Positions 1-5,988 of a DNA stretch of 7,177 nt are shown one piece after another. A program made the translations under genes and the position numbers. The first letter of the stretch is position 1, and every line of letters begins with the position of its first letter. The DNA comes from Bacteroidales bacterium. GTDB lineage: Bacteria; Bacteroidota; Bacteroidia; Bacteroidales; UBA12077. The notes beneath the pieces are model-generated. The model was not told where the DNA came from. It saw only the letters and a list, made by a program, of their open reading frames with translations, and did no database searches. The DNA is taken from assembly GCA_030156305.1 (NCBI GenBank), contig JASGMZ010000156.1, forward strand, positions 1 to 7,177. The letters run 5' to 3'.

Positions 1-1
1 C

Positions 2-14
2 AGCTTGGGAAGCT
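2..14. repeat. Perfect short inverted repeat at the left edge
   Basis: AGCTT-GGG-AAGCT forms a perfect 5-bp stem. Read as stem plus seven-base loop (TTGGGAA), it has the shape of a tRNA anticodon arm. Tyrosine recombinases often integrate in tRNA genes, so this could be the flanking half of an attachment site. The rest of any tRNA would lie outside the window, so this cannot be decided here. Confidence 0.25.
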
Positions 15-25
15 AAGGATATTAA

Positions 26-107
26 TTATTGATATTTACCTATATTTATATATATCTGTTTATGTGATATTTAACTATTTAGTATAGTATAATTGTTATT
101 GATATTT
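26..107. repeat. Three GATATTT repeats at exact 35-bp spacing
   Basis: GATATTT occurs at 31-37, 66-72 and 101-107, exactly 35 bp apart. The outer two extend to a 12-bp identity, TTATTGATATTT (26-37 and 96-107). The first two share GATATTTAnCTAT. The repeats lie directly upstream of the integrase promoter. Positions like these in integrative elements often bind integrase (arm-type sites), excisionase or a nucleoid protein. The sequence is very AT-rich, so a chance origin for the shorter matches is possible. Confidence 0.4.
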
Positions 108-138
108 TTGGTTATTATTATATGTTTTTCTAACTTTG
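107..138 (+). promoter_or_regulatory. Candidate Bacteroides-type promoter of the integrase gene
   Basis: TTTG at 107-110 and TAACTTTG at 131-138 match the Bacteroides -33 (TTTG) and -7 (TAnnTTTG) elements exactly, with a 20-bp spacer. Transcription would start near 143-147, leaving a leader of roughly 95 bases before the integrase start at 241. The -33 element overlaps the third GATATTT repeat, and the -7 element abuts the tandem GCTCGACCA repeat. Confidence 0.6.
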
Positions 139-157
139 CTCGACCATAGCTCGACCA
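138..157. repeat. Tandem direct repeat over the predicted transcription start
   Basis: GCTCGACCA occurs at 138-146 and 149-157, separated by TA, an 11-bp period of about one helical turn. It is the only GC-rich patch in a strongly AT-rich leader and covers the predicted start of transcription. Two half-sites on the same DNA face suggest an operator or a recombinase/excisionase binding site for controlling the integrase gene. No binding protein can be named from sequence. Confidence 0.5.
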
Positions 158-201
158 GATTTGATATGTTATACTTCTGTATATTAACTTTAAAGGATTA
201 T

Positions 202-222
202 ATGATAAGACATTTTTATTAA
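202..222 (+). other. Six-codon leader frame before the integrase
   Basis: ATG at 202 follows an AGGA-like ribosome site (193-197) at good spacing, encodes M-I-R-H-F-Y and stops with TAA at 220-222. It is in the same frame as the integrase, and the next codon is TTG (223). It may be a translated leader that couples to integrase translation. Alternatively, the integrase once began at 202 and a nonsense change removed its first residues. Neither reading is proven. Confidence 0.3.
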
Positions 223-240
223 TTGCTAAATAATATCGAT

Positions 241-1650
241 ATGATTCACTATAGAAACAATGGTATAGGGGTCAAATTAGTAAGGAAAAAAAGATACCAG
301 GAAGACCTAACTATAGAGCCAATATATTGGCAGGTTACTTATAAGAGGAAATCAAGATTATACTCTACTGGATTTTCATATACCGTTGAGGAGTGGGATG
401 ATTTTCTCAATAAACAATTGCGTAAACATAAAGATACCAAGGAAACACTACAAAACTATTTTGACAATACACTACAGCCTCTAATAAAAAAATTCGCTGA
501 AAATAATTCTTTCTCTTTTGTGGCATTAGAGAATAAATTAAAGCGAAAAGACCATCAGAATATCAACGTTAATGAGGCTTTTAAATATAAAATTGAAGCA
601 CTGGTTGAGAATAACAAGATTGGTAATGCAACGATTTACTCTTCTACTATTAATGCTTTGATGAAGTTTAAGCATTATAAGCGTCTTAGGAAGAATGCTG
701 ATAAAGAGGCTTTCATCAAACAGTGTATTGAATGTAAACACATATCTGTCGGAAAGAAGGCATTAAATATAACTGCAAAAATAGTCTTCGAGGAAATAAC
801 CCCAGAGTTTTTAACTGAATGTGAAAGATTCTGGCTCGACATAAAAATCGCACATGGAACTATCGGTATATACATGCGCACATTGAGGGCCATCATCAAG
901 AATGAAGAGGGAGAAAAACCATATATAAATTCCGAAGAATATCCCTTTGGTAAAAAACGTGGTAAGTACGACATTCCGGAAGGTGGACGTAGAGAAGTTG
1001 CTCTGGAACTTGAAGATATTTGGGGAATAGAAGGTTTTGAGACTGACATTGACCCATTGATACTTGCAAGGGATGTTATCGTTTTTATGTACTACGGTAA
1101 TGGGATGAACTTCGGAGACTTTTGCCGGTTAATGTATGAAGATATTGATGCTCCTACCCAAGAAATAGTTTTCCAAAGAAAAAAGACTTTACGTGATGGT
1201 GAGAAACCGACCTATATCTATGTTCCATTACTTCCTCCTATGGTTGAAATAATTAACCGGCATGGAAACAAAAAACAGGACGGATATATCTTCCCATTTC
1301 TTAACGGTATTGAGCCAACAAGCGAAAATGAGGATAAAATCAAAGAAGCGATTAATGCAGCATTGGCTCCTATCAATTCCTCGTTAAAGATAATTGCCAA
1401 GAAACTGGAATTAGACCCGGAACTATCAACGTCATACAGCCGGAACAGCTATATTACACACCTTACTACCGAAATGTACGTCAATCCCATTGTGGTAAAG
1501 AAAATGGTTGGTCATAGTACGAAGAAAGACGTGACGGCAGGATATGTCAACCTCACACCCAAAAAAAGAAGGGAGATCAATTCAAAATTGTTGAACCCAA
1601 ATAAGAAATATACGACGATCAATTCCGGGAAGGCGGTAGAAACCGGGTAA
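241..1650 (+). CDS. Tyrosine recombinase / site-specific integrase
   Basis: This protein would catalyse integration and excision of the element by DNA strand exchange through a tyrosine nucleophile. Residue numbers count from the alternative TTG start at 223. An N-terminal strand-rich, arm-binding-like region (about 10-95) is followed by an alpha-helical SAM-like core-binding domain (about 115-225) and the catalytic domain (about 265-455). Visible catalytic elements are a beta-strand Lys in FQRKKT (K320), R407 in SYSRNSY, H431 in MVGHS and the nucleophile Y441 in AGYVN. The Arg I position, in GNGMNFGDF, is Asn (N296), and the first residue of the HxxR box is Ser. Loss of Arg I is known in Bacteroides integrases such as IntDOT, which has Ser there, so the protein is probably active. 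Length (469 aa) is normal for the family. I chose the ATG at 241, although TTG at 223 is also open. It is the first gene inside the element, reading inward. Confidence 0.9.
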   Translation: MIHYRNNGIGVKLVRKKRYQEDLTIEPIYWQVTYKRKSRLYSTGFSYTVEEWDDFLNKQLRKHKDTKETLQNYFDNTLQPLIKKFAENNSFSFVALENKLKRKDHQNINVNEAFKYKIEALVENNKIGNATIYSSTINALMKFKHYKRLRKNADKEAFIKQCIECKHISVGKKALNITAKIVFEEITPEFLTECERFWLDIKIAHGTIGIYMRTLRAIIKNEEGEKPYINSEEYPFGKKRGKYDIPEGGRREVALELEDIWGIEGFETDIDPLILARDVIVFMYYGNGMNFGDFCRLMYEDIDAPTQEIVFQRKKTLRDGEKPTYIYVPLLPPMVEIINRHGNKKQDGYIFPFLNGIEPTSENEDKIKEAINAALAPINSSLKIIAKKLELDPELSTSYSRNSYITHLTTEMYVNPIVVKKMVGHSTKKDVTAGYVNLTPKKRREINSKLLNPNKKYTTINSGKAVETG

Positions 1651-1731
1651 ATGATCTGCTGGGAGAGATAATCGGTTTATATTATATAGAATATTTGTAG
1701 CATAATTGCATATATACTAATAAAACTCAAC

Positions 1732-1755
1732 ACCCACCCACTAAAGTAGGTGGGT
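1732..1755 (+). terminator. Hairpin after the integrase, possible terminator
   Basis: ACCCACC (1732-1738) pairs with GGTGGGT (1749-1755), and AC/GT pairs (1740-1741 with 1746-1747) close a TAAA loop after one C-A mismatch. It lies about 80 bases after the integrase stop. There is no strong T run behind it, so termination is uncertain. It is the first of four hairpins that may be a single structured unit. Confidence 0.4.
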
Positions 1756-1830
1756 TATACTTCGGCTAAAGCCGACTAAAGAATAAGCGGCTAAAGCCGG
1801 CGGTTTTGACCGCAACGTTTAGAAATAAAC
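1732..1830 (+). ncRNA. Cluster of four hairpins: possible structured RNA or IS200/IS605-type end relic
   Basis: Within 100 bases there is the CCCACC/GGTGGG hairpin (1732-1755), then CGGC-TAAA-GCCG twice (1763-1774 and 1788-1799), GCGGT-TTTG-ACCGC (1800-1813) and GTTTA-GAAA-TAAAC (1817-1830), which has a GNRA-type tetraloop. The word CTAAAG occurs four times (1741, 1766, 1776, 1791), three of them at hairpin apices. Strings of perfect short hairpins are seen at ends of IS200/IS605 elements and in their guide RNAs, and in other structured RNAs. No transposase or TnpB gene is present here, so a relic or solo end is the transposon reading. The assignment is inference; the hairpins are directly visible. 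Confidence 0.4.
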
Positions 1831-1948
1831 TATTTACTGCAGGAACTTAAATATAGAGTATAGCCGGGGGTGGTTAAACCAAAGATATTAATCCCATATA
1901 TTCATATCATAAAAGATTATAGGAGTAACGACAATTGGTTGTTTTTCA

Positions 1949-1956
1949 TATATTTG
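1949..1956 (+). promoter_or_regulatory. Candidate -7 element upstream of the ORF6N gene
   Basis: TATATTTG matches TAnnTTTG and lies about 100 bases upstream of the ORF6N start. No TTTG is found 19-21 bases upstream, so only half of the Bacteroides promoter consensus is met. The stretch 1831-2006 otherwise shows no gene. Confidence 0.3.
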
Positions 1957-2054
1957 TCAATAGTTTGAGGTGCGGGAGAGTTTAAATAAGCTATGTTGTT
2001 TTTAATGTGGATCGTGACGAGAGGAAAGGAGAATTTGAATATAATTTAAAGCTC

Positions 2055-2621
2055 ATGGAATTAGCAATAATACAGAGTAAGATATACGATATAAGGGGCG
2101 TAAAGGTCATGCTGGATTTTGATTTGGCAGAAATGTACGGCGTGGAGACAAGGGTTATGAATCAAGCCGTAAAAAGGAATTTAAAGCGTTTCCCCGATGA
2201 TTTCATGTTCCAACTAACAGAGACTGAATGGAAAGGCATCTCATCACAATTTGTGATGACATCCAGAGCCAAGCGTCCTAAATCGGCAATCCCTTTTGTT
2301 TTTACTGAACAGGGCGTGGCTATGCTATCAGGTCTTCTCAACAGTGATGTGGCAATAGAGGCAAATATAAGAATCATGCGTGCGTTCGTGTTTGTGCGAA
2401 ATATGCTGACCAATCCACCAATGGATGAACTGTCGGAACTAAAAAAAGAGGTAAGGGAACTCAAGGAATATATGGAAGAGGTATTCACCGACTACAATGA
2501 TATCAACGAAGATACGAGGATGCAATTAGAACTTATCAATGAGTCATTGGCTGAACTGCAAGCGCAAAAGAAACTATCCGGCAAACCACGTAATCCGATA
2601 GGATTTGTAAAACCAAGATAA
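2055..2621 (+). CDS. ORF6N-domain (KilA-N-like) protein
   Basis: The ORF6N domain is a DNA-binding-associated domain common in phage antirepressor-like and mobile-element proteins; its molecular job in Bacteroidota is unproven. It covers roughly the first 90 residues from this start. Diagnostic pieces are QSKIYDIRGVKVMLDFDLAE, MYGVETRVMNQAVKRN, RFPDDFMFQLT, SSQFVMTS and FTEQGVAMLSGLL. The C-terminal third, from the LSELKKEVRELKEYMEEV stretch to about ten residues before the end, is charged and likely forms a coiled coil. I chose ATG 2055 (188 aa) because family members begin close to the IIQSKIY block and because the duplicated relic downstream has a stop codon just before the equivalent ATG. 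A GTG at 2007 would add 16 residues. A good AGGAAAGGAG purine run lies 24 bases before 2055, too far to be a normal ribosome site. It is monocistronic and probably ends at the hairpin at 2750-2796. Confidence 0.85.
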   Translation: MELAIIQSKIYDIRGVKVMLDFDLAEMYGVETRVMNQAVKRNLKRFPDDFMFQLTETEWKGISSQFVMTSRAKRPKSAIPFVFTEQGVAMLSGLLNSDVAIEANIRIMRAFVFVRNMLTNPPMDELSELKKEVRELKEYMEEVFTDYNDINEDTRMQLELINESLAELQAQKKLSGKPRNPIGFVKPR

Positions 2622-2757
2622 AAGAGAATTTGATTATAATTAAATAGCTCATGGAATTAGCCATAATACAGAGTAAGATATACAATATAAGGAGCGTAAA
2701 GGAAGACATGATTGTTTGAGATCACAAATTGTGATCTTGAACAAAGGGCATGGATGA
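2622..2757 (+). pseudogene. Broken second copy of an ORF6N gene
   Basis: The bases just after the intact ORF6N stop repeat the start of that gene. From ATG 2651 to 2702 the copy differs from 2055-2106 at only 3 of 52 bases, and similarity continues upstream of the ATG (2622-2650 against 2026-2054). Translation gives MELAIIQSKIYNIRSVK, then a stop at 2717-2719. In another frame (2716-2754) it reads LRSQIVILNKGHG, which resembles the LRSQ(I/F)VT.N block in the middle of ORF6N domains, and then stops at 2755. The copy has therefore lost most of the domain by internal deletion and frameshift. An in-frame TAG lies directly before its ATG. It is not expected to make a functional protein. Confidence 0.75.
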
Positions 2758-2796
2758 TAATCCATTCCGAAGGAGAGGATCTTCATCCATTTTTAT
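2750..2796 (+). terminator. Terminator-like hairpin after the ORF6N region
   Basis: ATGGATGA (2750-2757) pairs with TCATCCAT (2783-2790), and the stem continues inward to about 14 pairs with two mismatches; a small TCC-GAA-GGA hairpin fills the loop. TTTTTATTT follows directly (from 2790). The T run makes it a plus-strand terminator that would end ORF6N transcripts before the AbiE genes. Confidence 0.55.
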
Positions 2797-2885
2797 TTGA
2801 GTTTGCGAATTGCGAAGCAAATCAGCAAAGTCGAGAGTATGCCAACCATCAGGCCGATGGAGAATAATCATAAAAATTCTGATAC
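2793..2885 (-). pseudogene. C-terminal relic of a membrane protein, same family as the gene at the right edge
   Basis: On the minus strand, 2864 down to 2793 encodes FSIGLMVGILSTLLICFAIR followed by KLK and a TAA stop: one transmembrane helix and a basic end. It lines up without internal gaps, apart from one residue at the very end, with the tail of the minus-strand gene at 7008-7177 (F..G...GI.......F..RKL shared). A stop (2868-2870) cuts the frame upstream, but shifting one base continues the likeness (IRIFMI against TIFRL). The relic is thus a truncated, frameshifted gene end. Its upstream part has been replaced by the AbiE promoter region. Confidence 0.5.
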
Positions 2886-2911
2886 AAACGCATATAGTTT
2901 AATATTATTAG

Positions 2912-2919
2912 TATATTTG
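2912..2919 (+). promoter_or_regulatory. Candidate -7 element of the abiE operon
   Basis: TATATTTG matches the Bacteroides TAnnTTTG box. It ends only four bases before the AbiEi start codon at 2924, so a transcript from it would have almost no leader. No TTTG is seen at the -33 position. AbiEi proteins of other AbiE systems repress their own promoter, so an operator is expected near here, but I see no convincing inverted repeat. Confidence 0.3.
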
Positions 2920-2923
2920 CAGT

Positions 2924-3688
2924 ATGACTACAACAGGACAAACAAAAATAAACTCATTACTGCAGAAATTTCCACCCGGGGCATTGTACTTTGGCTCGTG
3001 GCTAAATCAAAATGGAATATCCTATTCTCTGCAGAGACATTACCGTAATTCGCAATGGCTTATGGCAATAGATGACGGTGTGATGTACAGGACAGGTGAA
3101 AAACCTACCTTGTTTAGTGCTTTGTCGTGCTACAACAGCCAATTAGGTAAGAAACTCCACATAGGAGCGGTACCAGCTTTAGAAATGCGGGGATTGGCCC
3201 ATTACGTTCCACTTGGCCGGCAAACGATAGTAATATATAGCCCCCGGGGTGAATGGTTTCCAAAATGGTTTTCGGAATATGACTGGGGTGTTGATATACT
3301 GAAGAAATCCTCGGAATATAGCGAGGAAGGAATATCAACAGTCAATGAAAACAATTTCGAGGTAGCGGTTTCTCTGCCTGAAAGGGCATTTCTGGAAAGT
3401 TTAGACCTTGCCCCAAAATATTACAACCTTACCGATCTGTACCAGATCATGGAAATGCTTAACGGTTTGAGGCCAAAGTTACTGCAACAGTTATTAGAGG
3501 AAAACAGTTCGGTAAAGGTGAAACGGTTATTTCTTTATATGGCAGAAAAAGCCGGGCATTCGTGGTTCCATGATTTGAACATGGACAGGATAGACCTGGG
3601 CAAAGGCAAACGCTCAAACGTGAAAAATGGCGTATATGATCCAAAATATCAGATAACTTTACCGAGAGATTTGGCATATTATGAATAG
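2924..3688 (+). CDS. abiEi: AbiEi-family type IV antitoxin / transcriptional regulator
   Basis: This is the antitoxin of a type IV toxin-antitoxin system of the AbiE kind. In studied members it neutralises the toxin without stably binding it and represses the operon through an N-terminal winged helix. The N-terminal part (about 6-95) has the AbiEi_3_N look: KINSLLQKFPPGALYFGSWL, LQRHYRNSQWLMAIDDGVMY with the G-x-x-x-R turn, then LHIGAVPALEMRGLAHYVPL. The C-terminal domain (about 96-254) includes SLPERAFLESLDLAP and ends with the typical GVYDPKYQITLPRDL. At 254 aa it has normal full length. The ATG at 2924 fits the usual family N-terminus, and no ribosome site precedes it. The stop overlaps the start of the toxin gene by 8 bases, which implies translational coupling. 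Confidence 0.85.
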   Translation: MTTTGQTKINSLLQKFPPGALYFGSWLNQNGISYSLQRHYRNSQWLMAIDDGVMYRTGEKPTLFSALSCYNSQLGKKLHIGAVPALEMRGLAHYVPLGRQTIVIYSPRGEWFPKWFSEYDWGVDILKKSSEYSEEGISTVNENNFEVAVSLPERAFLESLDLAPKYYNLTDLYQIMEMLNGLRPKLLQQLLEENSSVKVKRLFLYMAEKAGHSWFHDLNMDRIDLGKGKRSNVKNGVYDPKYQITLPRDLAYYE

Positions 3689-4580
3689 AATGTACCGGCA
3701 ACAGGTTGAATTACTTTTGAGAATTATCCCGACATTAGAGGAAGTGGATAGTTTTGCCATTCATGGCGGAACAGCGATCAACCTCTATATTCTCGACCTT
3801 CCTCGGTATTCCGTTGATATAGATGTTACTTATACGCCAATAAAGCCCCGGGATGAGTCGTTTGCAGACATCCATAAAAATCTGTCAATCATCAAGGAAA
3901 AAGTCAAGACGGTTGTCCCGGATATTGTCATCACTGAAAAGCCGAATAAAATCTACTGCACACGAAAAGGAGTCATGGTCAAGATTGAAGTGAGCGGAAC
4001 GAAACGTGGCCTGATTGATGCGGCTTCGGTAAGACCACTATGTAATGCAGCGCAAAATGAATTTGAAACGGCAAACAAGGCAAGGATCGTTTCACTTTCT
4101 CAACTCTACGGCGGGAAAATTACTGCAGCTCTCGACCGCCAACATCCCCGGGATTTGTTTGATGTGAAACTGATGTTCGACTTCATCACTAACTTTGACC
4201 AGATTAAAAGAGGTTTTCTCTATTGCCTTCTGGGTGGCGACCGGCCCATTATTGAGTCGCTCAAACCAAATAGAGTAGATCATCAGGAAACGCTTGTGAA
4301 GCAGTTTTCCGGAATGACTAAAATTCCGTTTTCATATAATGACTATGGGGAAACCCGGGAGAAATTGATTGATTTCATCAATTCAAATTTGAGCCTACAG
4401 GACAAGGAATTTTTAATTGCTTTCGAGGCCGGGGAAGAACTGTCCCGACATACTGAATATCAGGAATATTTACATTTTCCATCTGTACAATGGAAAATGC
4501 AAAATATTAGCAAATTGAAAAAGATCAATCCGGCTAAACTAAGAAAGGGTGTTGAAAAATTAGAAGGCTTTTTACTGTGA
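3681..4580 (+). CDS. abiEii: AbiEii-family nucleotidyltransferase toxin
   Basis: This is the toxin of the AbiE pair, a DNA polymerase beta-type nucleotidyltransferase (AbiEii/AbiGii family). Related enzymes use nucleotides (GTP binding was shown for the lactococcal AbiEii; the MenT relatives modify tRNA), halt growth and can block phage. All expected motifs are visible: HGGTAIN (28-34), RYSVDIDVTY with D46 and D48 as metal ligands, KIEVS (101-105) and the YGGKITAALDRQHPRDLFDV block (K146, R157-D158, D161). Length is 299 aa, usual for the family, and no break is visible, so it is probably active. A second ATG at 3690 would shorten it by three residues. It overlaps the antitoxin gene by 8 bases. 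Whether this copy defends against phage or mainly stabilises the element cannot be told from sequence. Confidence 0.88.
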   Translation: MNRMYRQQVELLLRIIPTLEEVDSFAIHGGTAINLYILDLPRYSVDIDVTYTPIKPRDESFADIHKNLSIIKEKVKTVVPDIVITEKPNKIYCTRKGVMVKIEVSGTKRGLIDAASVRPLCNAAQNEFETANKARIVSLSQLYGGKITAALDRQHPRDLFDVKLMFDFITNFDQIKRGFLYCLLGGDRPIIESLKPNRVDHQETLVKQFSGMTKIPFSYNDYGETREKLIDFINSNLSLQDKEFLIAFEAGEELSRHTEYQEYLHFPSVQWKMQNISKLKKINPAKLRKGVEKLEGFLL

Positions 4581-4650
4581 AGTAAAAAGGAGAAAAGAGT
4601 AGACAGCTAACAATACCCCAAAACATCATCAACATAAAACACTGTATATC

Positions 4651-4666
4651 TATGTATTAATACATA
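4651..4666. promoter_or_regulatory. 16-bp perfect palindrome before the HTH-protease operon
   Basis: TATGTATTAATACATA is a perfect palindrome, 34 bases upstream of the candidate -33 element of the HTH-protease operon. It would suit binding of a dimeric HTH protein and could be the operator for autoregulation. A T-rich run (4667-4676) follows, so a weak all-AT terminator for abiE is the alternative. No GC-rich terminator is seen after abiEii. Confidence 0.4.
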
Positions 4667-4700
4667 TTTATTTTTTCAACGTATTTTTTTACGCCAAAAT

Positions 4701-4732
4701 ATTGCAGAATGAATAAAAAACAAGTACTTTTA
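4701..4732 (+). promoter_or_regulatory. Candidate promoter of the HTH-protease operon
   Basis: ATTG (4701-4704) and TACTTTTA (4725-4732) resemble the Bacteroides -33/-7 pair with a 20-bp spacer, each one base from consensus. Transcription would begin near 4738, about 15 bases before the ATG at 4753. The 172-base gap after abiEii makes an independent promoter likely. Confidence 0.45.
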
Positions 4733-4752
4733 CATAAAAATTACGTTGAGAC

Positions 4753-5973
4753 ATGTATATAGTAAAGAAAAATACTAATAAAGAACATATTAGCTCTGAA
4801 TTATCACTAAGAAAGCTTTTGACTGAATTCTTAGAGGATGAAAGTAATGACATAACCATACGTCCTTTATCGGAGCAATTGGGATTGAGTGAAAGCCGAC
4901 TCAAGAAATATCTAGCTGGGGATGCAGACATAAATATGGGGCACGCAGTCCGTATTATGGAATTATTTGATTTATCCGAAAATGAGCTCATTGCCGCTTA
5001 TAATAACGACATGGATAATTCGGATATAGATCAATACAACAAAACTAAAGAGATCTCCTATGTTTATAGACACTTCGATATTCAGACATTAAAAAAAATT
5101 GGTATCCTGAAAAAATCAAAAATCGAGGAATATTCCCAACAATTATGTGATTTTTTCGGATTTAACTCCATCTATGAATATGACTCAATAGAATTGGGTA
5201 TGTCCTTGTTTAGTAAATCCTACAAGCAAGTGTCAGCCAACAAGGAAAAAAAGATGGTGGAGTTTTGGTTAAAGTGCTCTTGTAGATCCTTCCTAAAAAT
5301 ATCAAACCCATTTGAGTATGATCGAGAACTACTTATTGAATTCTTAAAACGTATAAGTCAATACACTGCCGATGTAGTACATGGTCTAGAAAAAATAGTA
5401 CTTATTTTGTTTCGATTAGGAGTAACTGTTCTTATCCATGAGTATGTTCCTAATACTACATCTTTTGGGGTATCAATGATTGTAAACGGTAAGCCGTGTA
5501 TTGTGATTACTGATATGAACAAGCAATATCATAAGCTGTGGTTGAATTTACTCCATGAACTATATCATATATTGTATGATTGGGATATGTTGGAAAAAGT
5601 CAATTATCACATATCCGACAAAAATAATCCGGAGTTGATTTTTAGTGAAGAAAGAGCGGATGATTTTTCCTATAATGCGTTAATAAATCCAGCGATACAG
5701 AACGAGCTTCATAAAATAATACCGATGAGATTTAAAGTTCATTCTTTAGCTTCAAGCCTAAGCATTGATCCCAGTATAATTTACGGGGTCTATTTAGAGA
5801 GGCTCCCGAATGGATTGAAAAAGAATCGAGAATATGCCAAATATAACAATCCTGCATGCTTGAAATCATCTGATATAGCCATAACGAAAATCAGTTTTGA
5901 TCCGGTTACTCGCAGATCACTCATTGATAGCATTTCAAAAATGCAGGAATCAGTTCAGAAAATATCAATTTAA
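4753..5973 (+). CDS. HTH regulator fused to an ImmA/IrrE-type zinc metallopeptidase
   Basis: The protein couples a DNA-binding domain to a protease, an architecture used by regulators of mobile elements and by long HigA-type antitoxins. Residues about 33-83 form an XRE/HigA-like helix-turn-helix (IRPLSEQLGLSESRLKKYLA, then a second helical part with VRIMELFDLSENEL). Residues 100-145 resemble the linker of HigA-ImmA proteins (LKKIGILK, CDFFGF). The metallopeptidase domain lies at about 205-350 with the zinc-binding helix LLHELYHIL (H268-E269-x-x-H272) and the downstream acidic motif SEERADDFSYNAL (E299/E300), the usual third ligand region. The key residues are present, so it is probably active. 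The 406-aa length is normal for the combined architecture. It is the first gene of an operon; the next gene starts 15 bases later. A RelE/HigB-type toxin, the common partner, is not next to it. The protease substrate is unknown; a repressor or a partner protein from this operon would fit. Confidence 0.85.
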   Translation: MYIVKKNTNKEHISSELSLRKLLTEFLEDESNDITIRPLSEQLGLSESRLKKYLAGDADINMGHAVRIMELFDLSENELIAAYNNDMDNSDIDQYNKTKEISYVYRHFDIQTLKKIGILKKSKIEEYSQQLCDFFGFNSIYEYDSIELGMSLFSKSYKQVSANKEKKMVEFWLKCSCRSFLKISNPFEYDRELLIEFLKRISQYTADVVHGLEKIVLILFRLGVTVLIHEYVPNTTSFGVSMIVNGKPCIVITDMNKQYHKLWLNLLHELYHILYDWDMLEKVNYHISDKNNPELIFSEERADDFSYNALINPAIQNELHKIIPMRFKVHSLASSLSIDPSIIYGVYLERLPNGLKKNREYAKYNNPACLKSSDIAITKISFDPVTRRSLIDSISKMQESVQKISI

Positions 5974-5988
5974 ATTAAGTAATAATAT

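Noticed and set aside
675..1049. Long open frame on the minus strand inside the integrase
   Set aside because: It is fully antisense to a well-supported gene, has no domain signal and shows the composition of a reverse-complement shadow. The same holds for the minus-strand frames inside the ORF6N, AbiE and HTH-protease genes.
1732..1830. CRISPR array
   Set aside because: The repeated units are short palindromes with irregular spacing (25, 10 and 15 bases between CTAAAG words) and no spacers of equal size. No cas gene is present.
1871..1881. TGGTT-A-AACCA inverted repeat as an operator for ORF6N
   Set aside because: Five base pairs with a one-base centre is common by chance, and it lies almost 80 bases upstream of the promoter-like box, with nothing to link the two.
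2797..3048. Plus-strand open frame of 83 codons overlapping the start of AbiEi
   Set aside because: It crosses the AbiE promoter region, reads AbiEi in the wrong frame and is antisense to the membrane-protein relic. Its sequence resembles no protein I know.
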